Assembly: GCA_023412845.1 (NCBI GenBank)
Contig: JAEZRH010000099.1
Location: 1 to 11,383, forward strand
Length of the DNA: 11,383 nucleotides
Source of the DNA: Bacillota bacterium
GTDB lineage: Bacteria > Bacillota > Clostridia > Oscillospirales > Acutalibacteraceae
Direction: 5' to 3'
Shown here piece after piece: positions 1 to 5,692 of this stretch. The notes below the pieces were generated by a model. That model worked only from the letters and a program-made list of their open reading frames with translations. It was not told the origin of the DNA and ran no database searches. Each line of letters opens with the position of its first letter. Positions within the stretch are counted from its first letter, which is position 1. The translations under genes and the position numbers were made by a program.

Positions 1-44
1 GCCCTCCCGACCCGAGCAGGGAAGCCTCCGGCAAAAAATAGAAG

Positions 45-983
45 TCAGGTTTTTCCGCTGAGGCTGTACCTCGTGTGCAGCCTTTTTCTGCCGAAGAACA
101 GATAACCGCGTCCGCCGGACCCGAAACAGTTCCGTATGGCGAGGTCCGTCCCTTCATCCGCCAAAACGGGAATCCGTTTGAAAATACCCGCTTTTTTCAC
201 CGTCTCCCGTATTTTGCGCTCGTACGGTTCGTGTCCCTTGCCTCTTCCGCAGAAGTACAGGCCGAACAGGCAGCCGGCGCGCCCGGTATAATCCACAAAA
301 CGCCGGGCACAGGAGGCTTTCCCGCCCGCACTGTTCACAAGGGCGGAAAAGCCGAACATGCAGCGGTATTTTTTCAGCAGCAGAAAAGCCTTGCCGTTCC
401 CTCGGCAAAGCTCGGCCTCCGGCAGATCGGTGCGCACTTTCACCGCCACGACGACGTTCTTGGCCGCGGCGGCTCTGCGCGCGAAGTCGTCGTCGATCTC
501 CTGTTCTTCTGCAGTCAGATAAAAAACGCAGTCCCGGTTTTGCCGGCAGAGATCGAAAATGGTATCCCGGTGCTTTAAAAGCTGGTGACCGTAAAGAACG
601 AAAAAATAAATGTTCTTTTTTTTGCCGTCCCGTACGGCGGCCGTCGCGTCGGCGGACCCGGTGCGGCTCTCGTTTACGGCTCCCTGCTCTGCGCCGGGGG
701 ACGGGACCCGGTTAAAAAGCATGTTGGCGCCTACGGTTTTGATTGTCTGCAAATCCACGTGTTTCACCATGAACAGCAGAAATCTGAAAAGCCCGTTCCG
801 ATTTTCTTCCAGAATCTTCCTGAGCCTGAAAAAGTTGCCATTATCCGAATTTTCCCCGGCATAGCTTTCAAAAAAATCCAGCGCGTTCCGGATGCTCCGG
901 TTCGGGTTGCTGCGTATGCCACGCAGCGTCATGACGATGGTCACGCCGATGGTCGCGCGCCGTATGGAATTTTCACAAGGCAT
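45..983 (-). CDS. Degenerate radical SAM-like protein, probably non-catalytic
   Basis: A 312-residue protein of uncertain function. By eye its backbone follows a clostridial radical SAM family. An N-terminal helical region (about 25-95) is followed by a stretch recalling the strand-helix after the GGEP motif (YGHQLLKHRDTIFDLC near 131-146, then DCVFYL and DDDFARR), and GGRGYLFFGRKRLH near 290-303 recalls the GGRRYLHINANGD region. The CxxxCxxC motif expected between about 95 and 125 is absent and that segment is short and polar. GGEP reads GHQL, and the cysteine before AGGR is replaced. I infer a protein that has lost the SAM [4Fe-4S] cluster and is either repurposed or decaying. The start is supported by a GGGGGGA ribosome binding site 8 bases upstream of ATG. 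It is transcribed away from the glycosyltransferase-like gene. No frameshift or internal stop is seen. An unrelated novel family is the alternative. Confidence 0.6.
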   Translation of the reverse strand: MPCENSIRRATIGVTIVMTLRGIRSNPNRSIRNALDFFESYAGENSDNGNFFRLRKILEENRNGLFRFLLFMVKHVDLQTIKTVGANMLFNRVPSPGAEQGAVNESRTGSADATAAVRDGKKKNIYFFVLYGHQLLKHRDTIFDLCRQNRDCVFYLTAEEQEIDDDFARRAAAAKNVVVAVKVRTDLPEAELCRGNGKAFLLLKKYRCMFGFSALVNSAGGKASCARRFVDYTGRAGCLFGLYFCGRGKGHEPYERKIRETVKKAGIFKRIPVLADEGTDLAIRNCFGSGGRGYLFFGRKRLHTRYSLSGKT

Positions 984-1004
984 TCTTACAATCCCCCCAA
1001 TTTA

Positions 1005-1032
1005 ACTATACAGACAGAGGGGCGGAGTGCAA
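1005..1032 (-). promoter_or_regulatory. Candidate sigma-A promoter for the minus-strand gene
   Basis: On the minus strand a TTGCAC -35 (1027-1032) and a TATAGT -10 (1005-1010) are separated by 16 bases. The predicted transcript would start only about 15 bases before the ATG at 983, just at the ribosome binding site. That is tight, so the exact promoter is uncertain. Confidence 0.35.
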
Positions 1033-1167
1033 ATAGACAAATACGGGTTTCTGTCGGAAAAACAGGGCAAAGTCTGCCGCCTTCTGCACATACGCGAAAA
1101 TTAACAATAATTTTTTGGGGCCGCTTCACGATCTGTGGGATTTTAATCTTTTTTATTTGCTCCTTTA

Positions 1168-1176
1168 TGCTATACT
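1168..1176 (+). promoter_or_regulatory. Candidate extended -10 promoter for the GT2-like gene
   Basis: The sequence TGCTATACT is an extended -10 element (TG at 1168-1169, TATACT at 1171-1176). The -35 region is only a T-rich tract without a good TTGACA match. It lies 67 bases before the gene's start, in the 260-bp divergent intergenic region. Apart from the two candidate promoters I see no other clear structure there. Confidence 0.45.
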
Positions 1177-1243
1177 GAAAATCACAGTAATATGGTATCA
1201 AGACAGCTGAATGCGCACTTCGCAGCAAGAAAGGACAGAGATT

Positions 1244-2203
1244 ATGCAGGCCGCTTCGCTATCCATCCTTTGTCCGGTCAGAAACGTCGAAAACGAGATC
1301 GCGGGGCTCCTTCAGTTTGCCGCGGAACAGACAAAGGGACTGGAGACGGAATTCATTATTGTCGACATGGGTTCTTCCGACCGGACCGTCCTTCAGACGG
1401 TGTGGCTGATGAAGGAACATGGGCTGCACGGGTTTGTGATCCAGAACGGCGCGTCGCTCGTTCCCGAGGCGCTGAACACCGCCGTGCAGAAGTCCAGCGG
1501 GGCCTATCTGAGCTTTCTGTTTGCACGCAGGCTTTACAACGGCTTGGCGGCGCCGCTGCTGGAAGCCGCCAAACGAAGTGAAGCCGACGTCGTGTTCGGG
1601 TGCGCGGGCAAAGAAGAAGTGCACGCTGCGGAAAGACGCATGGTAAGCAGCGCCATCTGCCAGCCGGACGGCGCTGGGTTCGTCCGCGAGATGCTGCGCC
1701 GCGCCGTTGCTCCGGACCTTGCCTCCGTCCTGATCCGGCGGTCTTTCCTGATCGAGAACGGCCTGGTCTTTACCGAGTCCTGCACGTACGGGTACGCCGA
1801 GGAATTTCTGTACCGATGTCTTCTTACGGCCCCGTCCGTCCTGCAGGCCCCAGTGCTCCTGGTGCGGGACGATACTTTTGCGCTGAAACGCGGCCGTCAG
1901 GGTCCGGTGGGGTGGAACATCTTCCAGCGCATGCAGGTGGTCCTGCGCGTCGAAGAGACGGCGCGGTCCAAATTCCCAAGCGACGCAGAACTGCTGCGCC
2001 TGCTTGAAAAAGACAAACTCCCCAGGACGGTCATGAACTGCGTCGATATTGCGCTGCGGGAAGGCAAAACCTTTTTGCAGGTCAGACGGTATCTTTCGGA
2101 AACCGGCTATGACCGCCTGCTTACGACAGACGGAAAAACGGAAAAAAGCTTGAAACGCCGCGTCTTCCTCTGGAAGACCGCGCCCTGGATGTATCGCCCG
2201 TAA
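1244..2203 (+). CDS. Glycosyltransferase family 2-like protein lacking the DxD motif
   Basis: A 319-residue protein with a GT-A (family 2) N-terminus: SILCPVRNVENEI (7-19) matches the usual SIIIPVYN-type strand, and IIVDMGSSDRT (38-48) matches the VDDGSTDGT nucleotide-binding loop. In active family members the metal- and sugar-nucleotide-binding DxD follows a G-x-Y-x-x-F-L segment. Here GAYLSFLFARRL (86-97) puts Phe-Ala-Arg at that place (93-95). A later YAEEF segment resembles the acidic acceptor-side motif. The C-terminal third is helical, basic and unrecognised. No signal peptide or membrane segment is seen, so it should be cytosolic. ATG 1244 is chosen because AAGGA lies 8 bases upstream, whereas the in-frame ATG at 1211 has no ribosome binding site. 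The fold is fairly sure; activity, donor and acceptor are unknown. Confidence 0.75.
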   Translation: MQAASLSILCPVRNVENEIAGLLQFAAEQTKGLETEFIIVDMGSSDRTVLQTVWLMKEHGLHGFVIQNGASLVPEALNTAVQKSSGAYLSFLFARRLYNGLAAPLLEAAKRSEADVVFGCAGKEEVHAAERRMVSSAICQPDGAGFVREMLRRAVAPDLASVLIRRSFLIENGLVFTESCTYGYAEEFLYRCLLTAPSVLQAPVLLVRDDTFALKRGRQGPVGWNIFQRMQVVLRVEETARSKFPSDAELLRLLEKDKLPRTVMNCVDIALREGKTFLQVRRYLSETGYDRLLTTDGKTEKSLKRRVFLWKTAPWMYRP

Positions 2204-2234
2204 CGCTGCTGCGTACAAAAAGCGCGTGGCGCTC

Positions 2235-2263
2235 TTGACTTTCAATACTATGCAATGTATTAT
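2235..2263 (+). promoter_or_regulatory. Sigma-A promoter of the padR module
   Basis: TTGACT (-35, 2235-2240), a 17-base spacer and TATTAT (-10, 2258-2263) form a near-consensus promoter. It lies 32 bases after the GT2-like stop codon and 23 bases before the regulator's TTG start, so the padR pair can be expressed independently of the upstream gene. Confidence 0.7.
2245..2260 (+). promoter_or_regulatory. Candidate PadR operator (autoregulatory palindrome)
   Basis: ATACTATGCAATGTAT is an imperfect 16-base inverted repeat: 12 of 16 positions agree with the reverse complement and the centre is TGCA. It fills the -35/-10 spacer and overlaps the start of the -10. PadR-family repressors typically bind AT-rich dyads with ATAC/GTAT or ATGT/ACAT ends in their own promoters. 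Binding by the adjacent PadR is inferred from that and from position. Confidence 0.5.
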
Positions 2264-2286
2264 ATATCCCGATGGGAGGTATCTGC

Positions 2287-2601
2287 TTGGACATACAGCT
2301 GAAAAAGGGACTGCTGGATGTCTGCGTGCTTGCAGCCATCGGCGCAAAAGACTCTTATGGGTACCGGATTATCCGCGACCTTTTCCCGTGCGTAGAAATT
2401 TCGGAATCCACTCTGTACCCGATTCTGAAGCGGCTTGAAGCCGGCGGCTGTCTTTCGACCTATTCCGTGGCCCATAACGGCCGCCTGAGAAAATATTACC
2501 GCATCACTCCGCTCGGGCGGGGAAGGATCGGGGATTTTCTGCGGGAATGGGACCAGATGGTTCAAATACATGATTTTATTTTGCAGGAGGGGAAACCGTG
2601 A
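2287..2601 (+). CDS. PadR-family transcriptional regulator
   Basis: A 104-residue winged-helix DNA-binding repressor, the usual size for small PadR proteins (subfamily with a short C-terminal dimerisation helix). The hallmark segments are present: DIQLKKGLLDVCVLAAI at the N-terminus, SYGYRIIRDL, the recognition region ISESTLYPILKRLEAGGCL, and the wing GRLRKYYRITPLGR. The start is the TTG at 2287, 7 bases after GGGAGG (2274-2279). The in-frame ATG at 2272 overlaps that ribosome binding site and is unlikely. The stop overlaps the start of the next gene, so the two are translationally coupled. In Bacillota, small PadR genes followed by DUF1700/DUF4097 membrane proteins form a recurrent module in which the regulator probably controls its partner and itself. 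The inducing signal cannot be read from the sequence. Confidence 0.95.
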   Translation: MDIQLKKGLLDVCVLAAIGAKDSYGYRIIRDLFPCVEISESTLYPILKRLEAGGCLSTYSVAHNGRLRKYYRITPLGRGRIGDFLREWDQMVQIHDFILQEGKP

Positions 2602-3641
2602 TGGGAAAAGATCAGTTTCTGCGAATTTTGCGCCGCCGGCTTCGCGGTCTTCCGGCTGAGGAGCGGGAGCGCATCCTCTCGTATTACAGGGAAATGATCG
2701 AAGACAGGGTCGAAGGGGGAGAGCCGGAGCGGGACGCGGTCCGCAACCTTGGCGACGTGCATTTCGTTGCGCAGAAGATTCTGGCGGAAAACCCGAACCG
2801 CAGGCCGCGCAGCGCAGGGAAAATCGTCGCGATCTCGGCCGCCTCGCTTTTCGGGGCGGCGCTGGTCGCATGTATCGCTCTGGCGGTTATGAGCTTCCGG
2901 GCAGGCGATGCCTACGGGTTCGGCAAAGTCGGCGGGAATCAGAGCGGTTCGTCCGATTTCGAGTATAAGACCTATACCGCAAAGGCGGGCGGCGTGGGCA
3001 CGGTACAGATCCGCGCGGAAAACAAAATGGTCGTTTTCAGGCCCTGCGACGGGGACAGCATCACGGTGGAATATGCGGCGAACCGGTATCAGAACTATCA
3101 GTTTTCGGATGACAACGGAAAGCTGACCCTTGAGAACCGGGATCAGTCGGGGTGGCACAGTTGGGGCTGGGATGCCGACAGCGCCCCCAAAATCACCGTA
3201 TCGGTACCCCGGGACTATTCCGGCGATATTCAGATTGACACCAGCAACAGTGAAATCAGGGCGTCCGACTTTACAAAGCTGAAGGATCTGAAATTCAACA
3301 CCTCAAACTCTTCGATCAGTCTTGCTTCGCTTGCCACGCGGAATGTTGAGCTGGAGACGGCGAACGCGGCCATTTATCTCAGCGATGTTTCGGCCGCTTC
3401 CGGCCTTTCTGCCGAAACCCAGAACGCCGTGATTTCATTCAATAAAATCAGCGCCGCCAAGATCCGGCTCGATACGCAGAACGCGCTGATCAGCGGCAGT
3501 GTCAGCGGAAAAGAGGACGATTACACGATCGACTCTCATACCACAAACGCCGTCAGCAACCTGAATAACCGGGACGGCGGAAGCAAAGAACTTTCCGTCT
3601 ATACCACCAATGCGATCATCAGCGTGAAATTCGAGGGCTGA
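2601..3641 (+). CDS. DUF1700 (HAAS)-DUF4097 single-pass membrane protein
   Basis: A 346-residue protein with three parts. Residues 1-65 are a DUF1700/HAAS-type cytosolic helical domain (FLRILRRRLRGLP, ILSYYREMIEDRVEGG, AVRNLGDVHFVAQKIL). Residues 75-99 form one hydrophobic membrane helix. The outside part ends in a DUF4097-type beta-repeat domain carrying seven T-x-N-[AS] rungs starting at residues 214, 234, 253, 273, 292, 314 and 335, about 20 residues apart. The domain order suggests a sensor or signalling anchor with an extracellular beta-solenoid, but no ligand or enzymatic residue is recognisable. A GTG at 2598 (spacing 7 from AGGAGG) is an equally good start; ATG 2601 better fits family N-termini. 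It overlaps the padR stop and is followed by a terminator, making a two-gene operon. Confidence 0.88.
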   Translation: MGKDQFLRILRRRLRGLPAEERERILSYYREMIEDRVEGGEPERDAVRNLGDVHFVAQKILAENPNRRPRSAGKIVAISAASLFGAALVACIALAVMSFRAGDAYGFGKVGGNQSGSSDFEYKTYTAKAGGVGTVQIRAENKMVVFRPCDGDSITVEYAANRYQNYQFSDDNGKLTLENRDQSGWHSWGWDADSAPKITVSVPRDYSGDIQIDTSNSEIRASDFTKLKDLKFNTSNSSISLASLATRNVELETANAAIYLSDVSAASGLSAETQNAVISFNKISAAKIRLDTQNALISGSVSGKEDDYTIDSHTTNAVSNLNNRDGGSKELSVYTTNAIISVKFEG

Positions 3642-3652
3642 ACCGCTTTTCG

Positions 3653-3698
3653 TCCCCCGTGCCTTTCGCCAGGAAGCGCACGGGGGATTTGTGTTTTC
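3653..3698 (+). terminator. Rho-independent terminator after the padR operon
   Basis: A perfect 10-bp stem (3653-3662 TCCCCCGTGC with 3678-3687 GCACGGGGGA) encloses a 15-base loop in which CTT/AAG can pair further. It is followed by TTTGTGTTTT. It lies 11 bases after the stop codon at 3641 and separates the padR module from the miaB promoter. Confidence 0.9.
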
Positions 3699-3699
3699 C

Positions 3700-3728
3700 T
3701 TGCAGGAATCCCGCCGTCATGCTATAAT
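3700..3728 (+). promoter_or_regulatory. Strong sigma-A promoter for miaB and the mut operon
   Basis: TTGCAG (-35, 3700-3705), a 17-base spacer and a perfect TATAAT (-10, 3723-3728) preceded by TG at 3720-3721 (extended -10). Its position rules out starting miaB at the upstream in-frame codon at 3691. The downstream genes to the window end are tightly packed on the same strand, and I see no further terminator or strong promoter, so this probably drives them all. Confidence 0.85.
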
Positions 3729-3731
3729 AAA

Positions 3732-3748
3732 TGCTAAACCGTTTAGCA
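3732..3748 (+). promoter_or_regulatory. 17-bp inverted repeat at the miaB transcription start
   Basis: TGCTAAA-CCG-TTTAGCA is a perfect 7-bp dyad with a 3-base centre, starting 3 bases after the -10, where transcription should begin. The CG-containing centre flanked by AAAC/GTTT resembles LacI/GalR-family operators and cre-like sites. A bound repressor there would block initiation. Alternatively the dyad forms a small hairpin at the mRNA 5' end, affecting stability. The binding protein is not in the window. Confidence 0.55.
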
Positions 3749-3768
3749 ACAAATGGAGGTATTTCCGC

Positions 3769-5232
3769 TTGGCAGACAATTTTTCCGGACTCCTGCCTTC
3801 TCCGGAGCACACGCAGGAATTTTATATCGGTCAGGTGGCGGAGACCATGAGGGTCCGCAGGCGCGGGGCTGTTCCCATGGCGCTCGTGAGGACCTACGGC
3901 TGCCAGCAGAACGTTGCGGACAGCGAGAAGCTCATGGGCCTTCTTTCGCTGATGGGCTTTTCGTTCACCGAGGATCCGGAGCAGGCGGATTTTGTCGTGT
4001 TCAACACCTGCGCAGTGCGCGGCCATGCGGAGAACCGCGTGTTCGGCAACGTCGGCGCGCTCAAGGATTTGAAGCGCAGGCATCCGTCCCTGCTCGTCGC
4101 CGTGTGCGGCTGCATGATGGAGGAGCAGGAAGCGTCCGAGCATATCCGGCGTAAATTCCCGTTTGTCGGGCTCGTTTTCGGCACCCATGTGCTGCACCGC
4201 TTCCCGGAGCTTTTATGGACCGCCCTGACCGAAAGCCGCCGCGTCTTTGAGCGCGGGGACGAACAGGAGGACGCCGAAATCGTCGAGGGGCTTCCGGTGC
4301 GCCGCGAGAACAGCGTACGCGCGTGGCTGACCGTGATGTACGGCTGCAACAACTTCTGCTCCTACTGTATCGTGCCCTATGTCCGCGGCCGGGAGCGGAG
4401 CCGAGAACCCGGCGCCGTCCTGAGGGAATTCCGCGAGATCGTGTCCCTCGGTTACCACGATGTCACGCTCCTGGGGCAGAATGTGAATTCCTACGGTAAA
4501 AATCTGCCGGCTCCGGTCAGCTTTTCGCAGCTTCTGCGGATGCTTGACGAGGTGGAGGGCGACTACCGCCTGCGCTTCATGACCTCGCACCCGAAGGACG
4601 CGACACACGAGCTCATCGACACCATGGCGTCCGGAAAGCACATCAGCCGCCACCTGCACCTGCCGGTCCAGTCCGGAAGCAACCGAATCTTAAAAGAAAT
4701 GAACCGCGGATATACAAAGGAAAAATATCTTGCCCTCGTGGAGTACGCGAAAGAAAAAATTCTGGACCTCTCGCTTACTACGGACATTATTGTGGGATTT
4801 CCCGGGGAAACTTACGAAGAGTTCCGCGAGACGGTCGAGCTTGTGAAAGAAGTGGGCTATACCTCGCTGTTCACCTTTATCTATTCCCCGCGCGAGGGAA
4901 CGCGGGCGGCAAAGCTGCCCGACCCCGTCCCTCTGGAGGAAAAGTCGCGGTGGCTGCAGGAGCTCTGCGCGGAACAGGAGCGGATTTCCGCCGCCCGCTG
5001 CGCGTCCGAGATCGGCAGGGTCCGCCGGGTGCTTGTGGAGGAGCGCAGTCCGAAGACCGGCCTTCTCTGCGGCCGGACCGACGGCAACGTCATCGTGAAT
5101 TTTCCCGGGGAGAACGGGCTTGTCGGCAGCTTCGCGGATGTGAAGATCACTTCCGCACGCATCTGGATTCTGGGCGGCGAAAAGGCTGTTCCTGAGAATA
5201 CGGATTCGGATGAAAGAAATAATTTGAATTGA
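3769..5232 (+). CDS. miaB: tRNA-2-methylthio-N6-dimethylallyladenosine synthase MiaB
   Basis: MiaB is a radical SAM methylthiotransferase that converts i6A to ms2i6A at position 37 of tRNAs reading UNN codons. The 487-residue protein carries all expected parts. The N-terminal UPF0004 domain has auxiliary-cluster cysteines in TYGCQQN (C45), NTCAVR (C81) and CGCMMEE (C115). The radical SAM motif GCNNFCSYC supplies C193, C197 and C200. Family segments LGQNVNSYG, SHPKD, LHLPVQSGSNRILKEMNRGYT and VGFPGET follow, and a TRAM RNA-binding domain ends it (about 405-470). A TTG start at 3769 is chosen because GGAGG lies 9 bases upstream, and earlier in-frame starts precede the promoter. It heads the operon; the YlbF-family gene follows after 20 bases. 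Confidence 0.96.
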   Translation: MADNFSGLLPSPEHTQEFYIGQVAETMRVRRRGAVPMALVRTYGCQQNVADSEKLMGLLSLMGFSFTEDPEQADFVVFNTCAVRGHAENRVFGNVGALKDLKRRHPSLLVAVCGCMMEEQEASEHIRRKFPFVGLVFGTHVLHRFPELLWTALTESRRVFERGDEQEDAEIVEGLPVRRENSVRAWLTVMYGCNNFCSYCIVPYVRGRERSREPGAVLREFREIVSLGYHDVTLLGQNVNSYGKNLPAPVSFSQLLRMLDEVEGDYRLRFMTSHPKDATHELIDTMASGKHISRHLHLPVQSGSNRILKEMNRGYTKEKYLALVEYAKEKILDLSLTTDIIVGFPGETYEEFRETVELVKEVGYTSLFTFIYSPREGTRAAKLPDPVPLEEKSRWLQELCAEQERISAARCASEIGRVRRVLVEERSPKTGLLCGRTDGNVIVNFPGENGLVGSFADVKITSARIWILGGEKAVPENTDSDERNNLN

Positions 5233-5252
5233 AAAATATAAAGGAGATTTTT

Positions 5253-5660
5253 ATGGACATCATCGGTCTTACCCGTGAAATCGGCAAGGAAATTCAGAAG
5301 GACGAACGCTATCTCAAAATGCGTATTGCGCTTCAGGCTGCGGACGAGGACGAAAAGCTGCAGGACCTCATCGGCCAGTATAACCTCAAGCGGATGTCGC
5401 TGCAGAACGAACTGCAGAAGCAGGACCGGGACGAAGACAAGGTCAAGACGTTCCAGCAGGAACTGAACGGGCTTTACGCCTCCGTGATGAAAAACCCCAG
5501 CATGGCCGCCTACAACGAGGCAAAGAAGGATTTCGACCTGCTGATGCGCCGCGTGAACGCCATCCTTTCGCAGAGCGCGGAGGGCGGGGACCCGGAGACT
5601 GCGGATTACGCGGAATCCTCGTGCGGGGGAAACTGCTCCTCGTGCGCCGGCTGCCATTAA
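5253..5660 (+). CDS. YlbF/YmcA-family protein with Cys-rich tail
   Basis: A 135-residue, mostly helical, highly charged protein of the YlbF/YmcA (Com_YlbF) family: an N-terminal helical segment (1-30), a coiled-coil-like charged centre (31-75) and NPSMAAYNEAKKDFDLLMRRVNAIL near the end. It finishes in ESSCGGNCSSCAGCH, giving C124, C128, C131 and C134. In B. subtilis the family members RicA (YmcA) and RicF (YlbF), with RicT, form an Fe-S cluster complex that helps RNase Y mature transcripts. The gene position between miaB and mutS matches ymcA, but the Cys tail is closer to that of YlbF as I recall it, so I give no symbol. The four cysteines could bind an Fe-S cluster (inference). AAGGAG lies 6 bases before ATG 5253. 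Confidence 0.9.
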   Translation: MDIIGLTREIGKEIQKDERYLKMRIALQAADEDEKLQDLIGQYNLKRMSLQNELQKQDRDEDKVKTFQQELNGLYASVMKNPSMAAYNEAKKDFDLLMRRVNAILSQSAEGGDPETADYAESSCGGNCSSCAGCH

Positions 5661-5692
5661 GACGGGGAATTCTGTGACGGGAGGCGGTGGCA

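Noticed and set aside
1..44. Possible terminator downstream of the minus-strand gene at the window start.
   Set aside because: The T-run (from AAAAAA at 33-38) precedes rather than follows the GC-rich stretch in the direction of transcription, and only a 3-bp stem can form.
585..1178. Plus-strand open frames opposite the 45-983 gene.
   Set aside because: There is no ribosome binding site or recognisable domain. The minus-strand frame has a ribosome binding site, a promoter candidate and family resemblance.
2221..2233. A small hairpin AGCGC-GTG-GCGCT between the GT2-like gene and padR as a terminator.
   Set aside because: The stem is only 5 bp and no T-run follows on the plus strand. Read on the minus strand it is followed by five T, so it could be a weak antisense terminator, but no minus-strand gene needs it.
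1259..2347. A 362-codon minus-strand open frame opposite the GT2-like gene.
   Set aside because: The low-complexity Arg/Gln/Phe-rich translation has no domain, and the sense strand holds a recognisable GT-A N-terminus with a good ribosome binding site.
3691..3768. A 26-codon N-terminal extension of MiaB starting at GTG 3691.
   Set aside because: It would begin upstream of the promoter and encode the -35, -10 and dyad. A ribosome binding site correctly placed for TTG 3769 explains the start better.
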